Origin: Chlorobiota bacterium
GTDB taxonomy: Bacteria > Bacteroidota > Bacteroidia > Flavobacteriales > Flavobacteriaceae
Assembly: GCA_013151975.1 (NCBI GenBank)
Contig: JAADHG010000316.1
Coordinates: 1-5,537, forward strand
Reading direction: 5' to 3'
Length of the DNA: 5,537 bases
Every line of letters begins with the position of its first letter. Position 1 is the stretch's first letter. The translations under genes and the position numbers were made by a program. Shown piece after piece: positions 1 through 5,537 of this stretch. The notes below the pieces were generated by a model that worked only from the letters and a program-made list of their open reading frames with translations, ran no database searches and was not told where the DNA came from.

Positions 1-1049
1 TCACAAACAAAAAACTCGCAACCTAGTATGGGTTTAATTTCTTTTGCTGTAGCTTCTTCTCCCTTTTCTAATGCTTCGGCATTTGCAGCTTTAACTGCTT
101 TATTGTGATTTTTTACTTCTTTTACAAAATGAAAAGCGCCCATCATATTTGCATGATCGGTTAATGCTACTGCTGGCATATTTTCTTTTGCAGCAGCAGC
201 AACCAAATTCTTAACACTAATGGTAGATTGTAAAATAGAGAACTGTGAATGATTATGTAGGTGCACAAAATCGACATTCTTTAACTGCTCAACAACCTCA
301 GTTTCATCTGGAATAATATCACTTATAGATTGCTCTTGTTCTAAACGTTCGTTTATTTTTGCTGAAGCTTGTTTAAGATTAATATGTTTTAATCCTATGA
401 GCTGTATTTCTGACGGATTCTTTTCAGAAAACGATTTAAAATAATCGGGCTGGACATCAAGTTGTTCCTTGGTAAATTCTTCTCTACGGATTAATTCTAA
501 AAAGCAACGCGAAGTAGCTTCAACATCTGCTGTAGCATTATGTGCATCGTTAAAAGGTGCTTTAAATAAATATTGATGCAACTCTGTAAGTGTTGGTAGT
601 TTAAACTTACCATATCGTCCTCCTGGAAGTTTGCAAAGTGATGCCGTATGTTCCGTACAGGTGTCTAATACTGGAAGTTCTTGAAGCTGGTTTGCAATGT
701 CTAACCTGAAAAATTCACAGCCCATTATGTTAAGATCGAACTTTACATTTTGCCCTACTACAAATTTTGTTTTCCTTAAAGCTTCATTAAATTTTTCTAA
801 AACTTCGTGTAAAGGGATGCCTTGTTCCTGAGCTAACTCAGTAGAAATACCATGAATTTTCTCTGCATCATAGGGAATATTAAATCCTTCGGGCTGTACT
901 AAATAATCTTCATGCTCTACACAGTTTCCCATAGCATCATGCAATTGCCATGCAATTTGAATACACCGTGGCCAATTATCCGTATCGCTAATTGGAGCAT
1001 TCCAACGTTTAGGTAAACCTGTAGTTTCAGTATCAAAAATTAGGTACAT
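1..1049 (-). CDS. dnaE: DNA polymerase III alpha subunit with fused N-terminal proofreading exonuclease (5' part, runs off the left edge)
   Basis: This is the catalytic subunit of the replicative polymerase; 349 codons plus two bases are present, out of roughly 1450-1500 expected for Bacteroidota. Residues 1-190 form a DEDDh 3'-5' exonuclease (DnaQ-like): D6 and E8 in FDTETTG, D105 in NVKFD, H170 and D175 in HNATAD are all present. A linker (about 195-255) leads into the PHP domain, which opens with HLHNHSQFS (H263, H265, H267), continues with LTDHAN (D298, H299) and reaches GCEFF (E345) just before the edge. A charged insertion of about 20 residues (roughly 315-337) precedes GCE. The Asp usually found seven residues after the second PHP histidine is Gln (Q274). 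The start is fixed by an in-frame TAA ten bases upstream (1059-1061); no Shine-Dalgarno is seen. The polymerase core lies outside the window. The frame stays open to position 1: the apparent final TGA is out of frame. Confidence 0.94.
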   Translation of the reverse strand, partial: MYLIFDTETTGLPKRWNAPISDTDNWPRCIQIAWQLHDAMGNCVEHEDYLVQPEGFNIPYDAEKIHGISTELAQEQGIPLHEVLEKFNEALRKTKFVVGQNVKFDLNIMGCEFFRLDIANQLQELPVLDTCTEHTASLCKLPGGRYGKFKLPTLTELHQYLFKAPFNDAHNATADVEATSRCFLELIRREEFTKEQLDVQPDYFKSFSEKNPSEIQLIGLKHINLKQASAKINERLEQEQSISDIIPDETEVVEQLKNVDFVHLHNHSQFSILQSTISVKNLVAAAAKENMPAVALTDHANMMGAFHFVKEVKNHNKAVKAANAEALEKGEEATAKEIKPILGCEFFVC

Positions 1050-1066
1050 AAAAGGATTTTAATATA

Positions 1067-1092
1067 AAAATTAAGAACCCTAAAATTAAGAA
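1067..1092. repeat. Short 11-bp direct repeat just upstream of dnaE
   Basis: AAAATTAAGAA occurs at 1067-1077 and again at 1082-1092, a period of 15 bp. On the dnaE strand it reads TTCTTAATTTT twice, 18 to 43 bases before the start codon, so it lies in the probable 5' leader or core promoter. It may be a chance product of AT-rich sequence or a tandem protein-binding site; no known binding motif is recognised. Confidence 0.35.
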
Positions 1093-1243
1093 TAATTATG
1101 CCTTTAAAAAGGGAAAGTTATAAACAATTAATTGCCTTAAAAGTCAATCTGTATTATGAGAAAAACGAACTACTAAGTGCTTGATAAGAATAGATATGTT
1201 TTAAAATGGGTGATTTTGAAACATTTGAAAGTTAATATGTTAT

Positions 1244-1290
1244 AAAAAGGAAACACCCATTATATTTCTCGCAGAAATATAATGGGTGTT
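1244..1290 (-). terminator. Rho-independent terminator of the cytochrome c gene
   Basis: A perfect 17-bp inverted repeat pairs 1252-1268 with 1274-1290 around a 5-base loop. On the minus strand the hairpin is followed by TTTCCTTTTTATAA, giving a U-rich tail in the RNA. It begins 36 bases past the cytochrome stop codon and so ends that transcript before dnaE. On the plus strand the following sequence is not T-rich, so the minus direction is preferred. Confidence 0.88.
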
Positions 1291-1325
1291 ATTTAATCGA
1301 ACCCTATATTTGTATTAAATCAAGA

Positions 1326-1736
1326 CTATTCCGCTAGGGTTCTAACATAATTTACAATCAACCAAATGTCTTCATCATCAGTGATTTTTTTCTCAAATTT
1401 TGGCATATCATCTCTACCTTTTTTGATTTTGTAAAATAACTCGCCATCTGTTTGAGCCTGAAATTCTTCAGTAGAAAAATCACCTAAATCGCCTTCTTGT
1501 TCCTCAGCCTTTGGACCATCTCCATAACCCTCTTTACCATGGCATGATTTGCAATGTTTAGAATATAAAGATTTTCCATATGCCTTATTTTCACCGTCAT
1601 CTGCATTGGTAGGATTTGCTTTTGTTTTATACTCTTCAGGGACAACCCATTTTTCTTGTGTAATAGTTGTAAAAGAGTAAAGCGTAATAAAAACCCCTAT
1701 GCTTAATAACTGTAATAAAAATTTGTTTTTTTTCAT
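1326..1736 (-). CDS. Exported monohaem cytochrome c (class I-like electron carrier)
   Basis: A 136-residue electron-transfer protein acting outside the cytoplasmic membrane. The N-terminus (MKKNK, then hydrophobic residues 6-22) is a Sec signal or uncleaved anchor; no clean AxA cleavage site is seen, so membrane attachment is possible. The haem site is CKSCH at 62-66, with H66 the proximal ligand. M111 in GRDDMPKF is the likely distal ligand, and WLIVNYVRTL at 125-134 is the usual C-terminal helix. The WVVPEEYKTKANP stretch (30-42) before the haem domain is common in small cytochromes that accompany respiratory complexes. The mature part is rich in Lys, Glu and Asp. It stands alone between two terminators with its own promoter. 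Haem attachment would need the ResB-CcsA lyase encoded just upstream, and both genes share the same promoter design. The electron partners cannot be named from this sequence. Confidence 0.92.
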   Translation of the reverse strand: MKKNKFLLQLLSIGVFITLYSFTTITQEKWVVPEEYKTKANPTNADDGENKAYGKSLYSKHCKSCHGKEGYGDGPKAEEQEGDLGDFSTEEFQAQTDGELFYKIKKGRDDMPKFEKKITDDEDIWLIVNYVRTLAE

Positions 1737-1827
1737 GATTTATAAATTTTATGTTTAGAAACTCTAAAAAGATTGCATATTAAAAATTCATTATAAACAA
1801 CCATTTTTTTATTAACAATAATCTATA

Positions 1828-1835
1828 CAAATATG
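1828..1835 (-). promoter_or_regulatory. Candidate -7 promoter element of the cytochrome c gene
   Basis: On the minus strand this reads CATATTTG, matching five of the six fixed positions of the Bacteroidota -7 element TAnnTTTG. Transcription would begin near 1823, giving a leader of roughly 87 bases. No TTTG-type -33 element lies at the normal distance, which suggests dependence on an activator bound at 1859-1870. Confidence 0.55.
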
Positions 1836-1844
1836 CACCACATT

Positions 1845-1863
1845 AATCATAAAAATTATGATT
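1845..1863. repeat. 19-bp palindrome overlapping the cytochrome c operator
   Basis: AATCATAA at 1845-1852 and TTATGATT at 1856-1863 are perfect inverted arms around AAA. The right arm overlaps five bases of the CRP/FNR-like site. It could be a second operator, for example one that competes with activator binding, or an accident of AT-rich sequence. Confidence 0.4.
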
Positions 1864-1870
1864 TTAGTCA
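1859..1870 (-). promoter_or_regulatory. CRP/FNR-like operator upstream of the cytochrome c promoter
   Basis: The minus strand reads TGACTAAAATCA, a TGA-N6-TCA dyad close to the FNR-type core TGAT-N4-ATCA. It ends exactly 23 bp before the CATATTTG element, the same distance as the operator at 5272-5283 from both of its promoters. With the estimated start point its centre falls near -41.5, the class II activator position. The similarity to a family-wide motif is visible; which regulator binds is unknown. Confidence 0.55.
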
Positions 1871-1928
1871 GCTTTTAAAATTATTTTTTAAATAAATTTT
1901 TAACATAACTAATTGCAAACTTAATTTT

Positions 1929-1974
1929 AAAAATTATACCAGTGCCAATTATACATAAATCAACACTGGTATAA
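1929..1974 (-). terminator. Probable Rho-independent terminator of the ResB-CcsA gene
   Basis: Inverted arms TTATACCAGTG (1934-1944) and CACTGGTATAA (1964-1974) give an 11-bp stem with a 19-base loop. On the minus strand the hairpin is followed directly by TTTTTAAAATTAA. It begins 31 bases beyond the ccsBA stop codon. The loop is longer than usual, hence moderate confidence; if real, it separates ccsBA from the cytochrome gene as independent transcripts. Confidence 0.75.
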
Positions 1975-2004
1975 ACTAACAATCAAGGACAAAATATTAT
2001 CTAT

Positions 2005-5000
2005 TTAAACGTGATTAGAATTTTTGTTATTTATATATCTGTTTTTTAATCCTGCTGCTACAATTAAAGCCAACAGAGACAATATAGTTACCCATGCCCA
2101 AATTGGAAAAACAGGAGTTTCGCCACTTGCATAACTATGTAGTCCTTTAGAAAAGTAATAATTTACTCCAAAAAAGGTCATAAGTACACTTGCAAAACCA
2201 ACAATTGCGCCTACATTAAAAATATATAAACTTTTCATTTTTGGGACTAGTCTAAAATGCAAAACAATGGTATAAACTAATACTATAATTAATGCCCATG
2301 TTTCTTTAGCGTCCCAACCCCAATATCTACCCCAAGACTCATTGGCCCAGATACCTCCTAGAAAAGTTCCAATAGTAGCTAAAAATAACCCAATTGTTAA
2401 ATTCATTTCATTAATATAAGTGAGCTCTTTTATAATTAAATCAATGCGTTTAGTATTCTTTGTATTTTTAATTAAATACAAGCCAATATTCATTAAGCCT
2501 AAAACAAAACCTAAACCCAAGAAACCGTAGCTAATAGTTAATGTAGCAACATGAATGATTAACCAATATGATTTTAACACTGGTTGCAAATTTGTTAATT
2601 GAGGGTCATAACTACTATGACTAGCTGTCATTAGTGTGAAAAATGCTAATAACGCTGTTGCTGCTAAAGTGATTTTAGAATACCTTATAAAACTAAATCC
2701 TGCTAACAAACTTGCCCAAGAAACCAGTATTAATGCCTCATACCCATTACTCCAAGGCGCATGTCCTGATAAATACCACCTTAAAGCCATCCCATAGGTG
2801 TGATATACAAAGGCTATAGCCAATATTGCTATAAAGAAGTTTAAAGCAAAACGTAGTATTTTATTCTTTTTAGATTTTAAATTATCTATAAAAGCGAGTA
2901 CTAATAGTATAATACTAAGTAAGGCATAGATGTTCTTTAAGTTGATAAATATTTTTGCTTTATTATATTCTATTTCCTTACTAACTTTTGATTTAGACGG
3001 CAATAATTCTGCAGCGGAACTTTGTCTTTGTATATTATCAATATAACCGAGTATTTTACTTGCTCTGAAATAATTTCCGGTATTGATTGCATTAAATACC
3101 TCTGTTAAATATAACCTCAACAAATTATTATAATTGAATTCTTCTAATTGCAAATCATCATTCAAAACTTTAATAGGTCCTGTTAATGGAGTACTTGCTA
3201 ATGGGTCGCTCCAATTAATCCATTTATTATTTGGCGAGTTTTGAACTGGAAAAATATTAAGGAGTTTTCCTTGATATCCTAACATAAAAATCTCTACGCG
3301 TTCATTTACTTTAATAATTTCTTTATCAAAAGTGTTTTGTTCAGACTGCTTTTTTCTAAAAGCAGTTTCAGCCACAGTTCTAAGTTTATAAGCTCCCTCT
3401 TGGTCGAAAAAATCATTAAATGCTGCGTACTTACCATCTAACCCAATGAGGTTCATAACTGCTTTTTCTCGAACATAAATTATTTTTTGTTGTTTCCAGA
3501 ATTCCCCATTTATGGGCATATCCAAAAATACTTGCATTGCGTCCATTTTCCCTTTGCCAGGGATATTAAACACATCTTTTTTAGAGATTTTGTGCATGAC
3601 ATCATAAGCCAGAGTATTAATAGGAATAAATCTTCCGTCGTAGTTTTGCACTAACAACTGCCCAAATTTCTTAGCATGTTCTGCACTCACAGAATTAGGG
3701 TTAACAGAATGCACATGATTTGTTTCTTGATTTTGAGAATTTGCTGCACCTACAAATAGCAAGACAAAAACGAGCATAGCAATTACTCCCTTTCTTTTTT
3801 CTCTTGTATGTCTAATTTTATGTATTAAATCTCGATATCTTGAATTTTTATTAAATAGCGTAAGCACAAAACCTAATCCCAAAAGAAAATAACCAAAGTA
3901 AGACGTCCAAGTACCATAAAAATCGTGATTTACAGATAGTATAGTCCCTTTCTCGTCTTGATCGTATGAAGATTGGAAAAACCGGTATCCTTTATAATCT
4001 AATACATTATTCATGAAGATTCTATAATCTTCACTAAGTCCTACATTTTTGTCTATTAAAGTAACTTCGCTAGCATATGATGAAGGACTTTCGGAACCTG
4101 CATATCTTTCTAAAATGAACTTGTTTAAATAAATTGAAAACGGAAGTTCAATACTTTTCATTCCATAAGCAATTTGTAAATCTACTCCGTCAAGTTTCAC
4201 TTTTTGGAAATTATCTACATATCCCATTCCACCCAATATAGGCACCTCTTGCTTTTTCCCATTAAAGGTAACATCTAACAATAATACATCTGGTCCGTTT
4301 GTTTCTTCAGTCCCTGGTACATATTTTACTATTGCACTTTTATAGACTCTAGTTAATACAAATGACAAACCAGCACCTTCTGGTTCGTATAAGTGTTTTG
4401 GTTGAATCTCAGCTAATGAATCTTTAGCTATTTCACCTGTAACCATTTCAGGCATTTTGGTAGTTTTAATAGCCGTCGGGTAACTGATAAACAATTTTCC
4501 GTCTTTACTAATGAGTTTTAAAGCATCATCTCTTTCATTATTATTATAAGCCATAAAAAAGCCATGGCTTACTTTTAAATCTCCATCTTTTATAAGTAGT
4601 ACATCTTTATGCCCATCTACTCCTATTGTTAACTCTACAATATCAACCCCACCAGCTTTACCTTCTTCGTAGACTTCTGCTGCGTTTTTTATATAATCTT
4701 TATAATCAATATCAATTGGCCCATTATCCTTAGTATCTATGCGAACATTAAACGAATTATCTGTGACTGCACCAAAAAGCAATGGTCGTTCAACTTTATA
4801 ATTTAAATTAGCATCTTTGGCTTCAATTTGTAAATACGGTTCTGAACTAAGCATAATATTAGAGGATTCTCCCTGACGTATATGCATACTTCCCTCAAAA
4901 CCTATATATCTTGTAATACCAGCGCCAATAATTATAATAATAAAAGCCCCGTGAAATAAAAGTCCTGGCAATTTCTCCATTCTATATAAATGGTACCGTT

Positions 5001-5196
5001 TTATACTTCCTATAAAATTAACAACCAATAGTAGCATTATAAACTCGAACCATTTTGCATTGTAAACAAGTATTTTGGCTGTAATTGTATCGTATTTATC
5101 TTCTATAAAAGTAGCCGTTGCTATCGCAATTGTAAAAACAATTAATAACACCAGCGTTGTCTTTGAGGAAATAATTAGGGATATAAGCTTTTTCAT
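2005..5196 (-). CDS. ccsBA: Fused ResB-CcsA cytochrome c haem lyase (System II, CcsBA/NrfI type)
   Basis: This membrane protein exports haem and joins it to CxxCH motifs of secreted cytochromes. In the ResB part, membrane segments lie near 12-30, 50-64 and 78-97, with H82 (FHGAF) in the place of the first transmembrane haem-ligand histidine; a periplasmic domain spans about 100-430 and a fourth segment 431-448. A basic stretch (452-469) and hydrophobic segment (471-485, ending VGAANSQ) look like an internal signal peptide and mark the join. A second periplasmic domain (about 486-750) follows, then the multi-span CcsA part. The haem-binding WWD motif is WGRYWGWD at 955-962. H882 (WLIIHV) and H1020 (GLHSY) fit the two periplasmic histidines and H980 (VLHFR) the second transmembrane one. 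Ala963 replaces the Pro common after WWD. The length of 1063 exceeds the 900-950 of epsilonproteobacterial fusions, mainly through the middle domain. An AGGA lies only two bases before the start codon, too close to be a convincing Shine-Dalgarno. It is transcribed divergently from the lipoprotein gene. Confidence 0.96.
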   Translation of the reverse strand: MKKLISLIISSKTTLVLLIVFTIAIATATFIEDKYDTITAKILVYNAKWFEFIMLLLVVNFIGSIKRYHLYRMEKLPGLLFHGAFIIIIIGAGITRYIGFEGSMHIRQGESSNIMLSSEPYLQIEAKDANLNYKVERPLLFGAVTDNSFNVRIDTKDNGPIDIDYKDYIKNAAEVYEEGKAGGVDIVELTIGVDGHKDVLLIKDGDLKVSHGFFMAYNNNERDDALKLISKDGKLFISYPTAIKTTKMPEMVTGEIAKDSLAEIQPKHLYEPEGAGLSFVLTRVYKSAIVKYVPGTEETNGPDVLLLDVTFNGKKQEVPILGGMGYVDNFQKVKLDGVDLQIAYGMKSIELPFSIYLNKFILERYAGSESPSSYASEVTLIDKNVGLSEDYRIFMNNVLDYKGYRFFQSSYDQDEKGTILSVNHDFYGTWTSYFGYFLLGLGFVLTLFNKNSRYRDLIHKIRHTREKRKGVIAMLVFVLLFVGAANSQNQETNHVHSVNPNSVSAEHAKKFGQLLVQNYDGRFIPINTLAYDVMHKISKKDVFNIPGKGKMDAMQVFLDMPINGEFWKQQKIIYVREKAVMNLIGLDGKYAAFNDFFDQEGAYKLRTVAETAFRKKQSEQNTFDKEIIKVNERVEIFMLGYQGKLLNIFPVQNSPNNKWINWSDPLASTPLTGPIKVLNDDLQLEEFNYNNLLRLYLTEVFNAINTGNYFRASKILGYIDNIQRQSSAAELLPSKSKVSKEIEYNKAKIFINLKNIYALLSIILLVLAFIDNLKSKKNKILRFALNFFIAILAIAFVYHTYGMALRWYLSGHAPWSNGYEALILVSWASLLAGFSFIRYSKITLAATALLAFFTLMTASHSSYDPQLTNLQPVLKSYWLIIHVATLTISYGFLGLGFVLGLMNIGLYLIKNTKNTKRIDLIIKELTYINEMNLTIGLFLATIGTFLGGIWANESWGRYWGWDAKETWALIIVLVYTIVLHFRLVPKMKSLYIFNVGAIVGFASVLMTFFGVNYYFSKGLHSYASGETPVFPIWAWVTILSLLALIVAAGLKNRYINNKNSNHV

Positions 5197-5240
5197 TGTC
5201 CTGTGAGTTTATCTATCAAGTTAGTGATTTTCATTTTGTT

Positions 5241-5248
5241 CAAAATTA
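5241..5248 (-). promoter_or_regulatory. Candidate -7 promoter element of the ResB-CcsA gene
   Basis: The minus strand reads TAATTTTG, a full match to TAnnTTTG. The start point would be near 5236, giving a leader of about 40 bases. There is no TTG at the -33 position; the CRP/FNR-like palindrome at 5271-5284 occupies that zone instead. Confidence 0.65.
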
Positions 5249-5270
5249 TTTATTTATATTCACTTAGTTT

Positions 5271-5284
5271 ATGATAAAAATCAT
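5271..5284. promoter_or_regulatory. Shared CRP/FNR-like operator between divergent promoters
   Basis: ATGATAAAAATCAT is a dyad with perfect 5-bp arms around AAAA and contains the FNR-type core TGAT-N4-ATCA. The 12-bp core (5272-5283) lies exactly 23 bp from the -7 element on each side (5248 to the left, 5307 to the right). One bound dimer could therefore occupy the position near -41.5 at both promoters. FNR proper prefers TTGAT-N4-ATCAA, so this is best called a CRP/FNR-superfamily site rather than an FNR site. Confidence 0.68.
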
Positions 5285-5306
5285 GGTATTTACGGCTAAT
5301 CTTACT

Positions 5307-5314
5307 GATATTTG
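5307..5314 (+). promoter_or_regulatory. Candidate -7 promoter element of the lipoprotein gene
   Basis: GATATTTG matches five of the six fixed positions of TAnnTTTG. The start point would be near 5319, about 29 bases before the ATG. There is no recognisable -33 element; the upstream palindrome is at the activator distance. Confidence 0.55.
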
Positions 5315-5347
5315 CGTCGTATCTAGTATTAATTTAATGAATACATT

Positions 5348-5537
5348 ATGAGAAAAGTTATTAGTTTACTCACGCTGATTGTTTTTTTATCAGCCTGTCA
5401 ATCCAATAAAAAAGAGTCACAAGTTCAAAATGAAAACGGAATCCATAAAGCTATTGCACAAGAAGTTTTGCAGGTTAGTGAATATACTTACTTGCGAGTA
5501 TTAGAAGACGACGGAAAAGAAATATGGCTTGCTGCTC
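5348..5537 (+). CDS. Small lipoprotein, probable NrfJ-like OB-fold protein (5' part, runs off the right edge)
   Basis: Sixty-three codons plus one base are present. MRKVISLLTLIVFLSAC is a lipoprotein signal peptide with lipobox LSAC; C17 would be the lipidated residue. A polar linker (18-35) follows. EVLQVSEYTYLRVLEDDGKEIWLAA (39-63) has the V-L-x-V-x-x-Y-T-Y-L-R-V...W-L-A pattern of short OB-fold-like proteins often found beside multihaem cytochrome genes and sometimes labelled NrfJ; this is recognised from memory, not from a search. An in-frame TAA at 5330-5332 supports this ATG; no clear Shine-Dalgarno is seen. It is divergent from ccsBA, with 151 bases between start codons and a shared operator, so a role in cytochrome c respiration or assembly is likely. 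The biochemical function is unknown. Confidence 0.78.
   Translation, partial: MRKVISLLTLIVFLSACQSNKKESQVQNENGIHKAIAQEVLQVSEYTYLRVLEDDGKEIWLAA

Larger units (their letters stand above)
1050..1325. other. Intergenic region between dnaE and the cytochrome c gene
   Basis: No convincing gene was found on either strand. It should contain the dnaE promoter on the minus strand, but no full TAnnTTTG element could be placed. It holds a short direct repeat near dnaE and the strong terminator of the upstream cytochrome gene, each listed separately. The remaining sequence is plain AT-rich spacer. Confidence 0.6.

Noticed and set aside
1..4. Apparent TGA stop (minus strand) at the left edge that might end the dnaE fragment.
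   Set aside because: It is out of frame: the last full codon is TGT (Cys) at 3-5 and the next begins GA, so the gene continues past the edge.
1219..1226. AACATTTG on the plus strand resembling a -7 element.
   Set aside because: No plus-strand gene follows within the window, and the match is expected by chance in AT-rich DNA.
1299..1342. 8-bp inverted repeat GAACCCTA / TAGGGTTC across the cytochrome c stop codon.
   Set aside because: The loop is 28 bases and one arm lies in coding sequence; the 17-bp hairpin next to it is a far better terminator, so this is probably chance.
1737..2004. Possible small gene or RNA between ccsBA and the cytochrome gene.
   Set aside because: There is no ORF with coding character; the structure present is accounted for by the ccsBA terminator and the cytochrome promoter region.
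5224..5233. TGATTTTCA-like dyad near the ccsBA start as a possible second CRP/FNR site.
   Set aside because: The half-sites are only 3 bp apart (TGA-TTT-TCA), not 6, and it would lie downstream of the predicted start point.
5337..5351. Four-codon upstream ORF (Met-Asn-Thr-Leu-stop) overlapping the lipoprotein start codon.
   Set aside because: It is too short to separate from chance and has no ribosome binding site; translational coupling cannot be argued from it.

Overview
The window looks like chromosomal DNA of a member of the Bacteroidota, most likely a marine-type Flavobacteriia. The DNA is AT-rich, Shine-Dalgarno sequences are weak or absent, and candidate promoters carry the Bacteroidota -7 element TAnnTTTG. 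The replicative polymerase is of the type with a fused N-terminal exonuclease, and cytochrome c maturation relies on a fused ResB-CcsA (System II) protein, both typical of this phylum. These are judgements from the sequence alone; no database search was run.

Layout, left to right. (1) Positions 1-1049, minus strand: the 5' third of dnaE, the DNA polymerase III alpha subunit, with a complete DEDDh exonuclease domain followed by the start of the PHP domain; it runs off the left edge. (2) 1050-1325: non-coding, with an 11-bp direct repeat close to dnaE and a strong 17-bp hairpin terminator for the next gene. (3) 1326-1736, minus: a small exported monohaem cytochrome c. (4) 1737-2004: non-coding, holding the cytochrome promoter, a CRP/FNR-like site, an overlapping palindrome and the terminator of the following gene. 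(5) 2005-5196, minus: a 1063-residue ResB-CcsA fusion, the cytochrome c haem lyase. (6) 5197-5347: a divergent promoter region with one CRP/FNR-like palindrome midway between two outward-facing -7 elements. (7) 5348 to the right edge, plus: the start of a small lipoprotein resembling the OB-fold proteins sometimes labelled NrfJ.

The main observation is regulatory. Three promoters (cytochrome c, ccsBA and the lipoprotein) have the same build: a 12-bp TGA-N6-TCA site, exactly 23 bp, then a TAnnTTTG-like -7 element, with no obvious -33 element. One palindrome serves both divergent promoters symmetrically. With the usual start-point offset this puts each site near -41.5, the class II activator position of the CRP/FNR family. 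The three genes would then form a small regulon for respiratory cytochrome c production: the haem lyase attaches haem to the exported monohaem cytochrome and probably to other cytochromes encoded beyond the right edge. A nitrite reductase NrfHA is the natural guess from the lipoprotein and the NrfI-like lyase, but it is not visible here. dnaE seems unrelated and is insulated by the terminator at 1252-1290.
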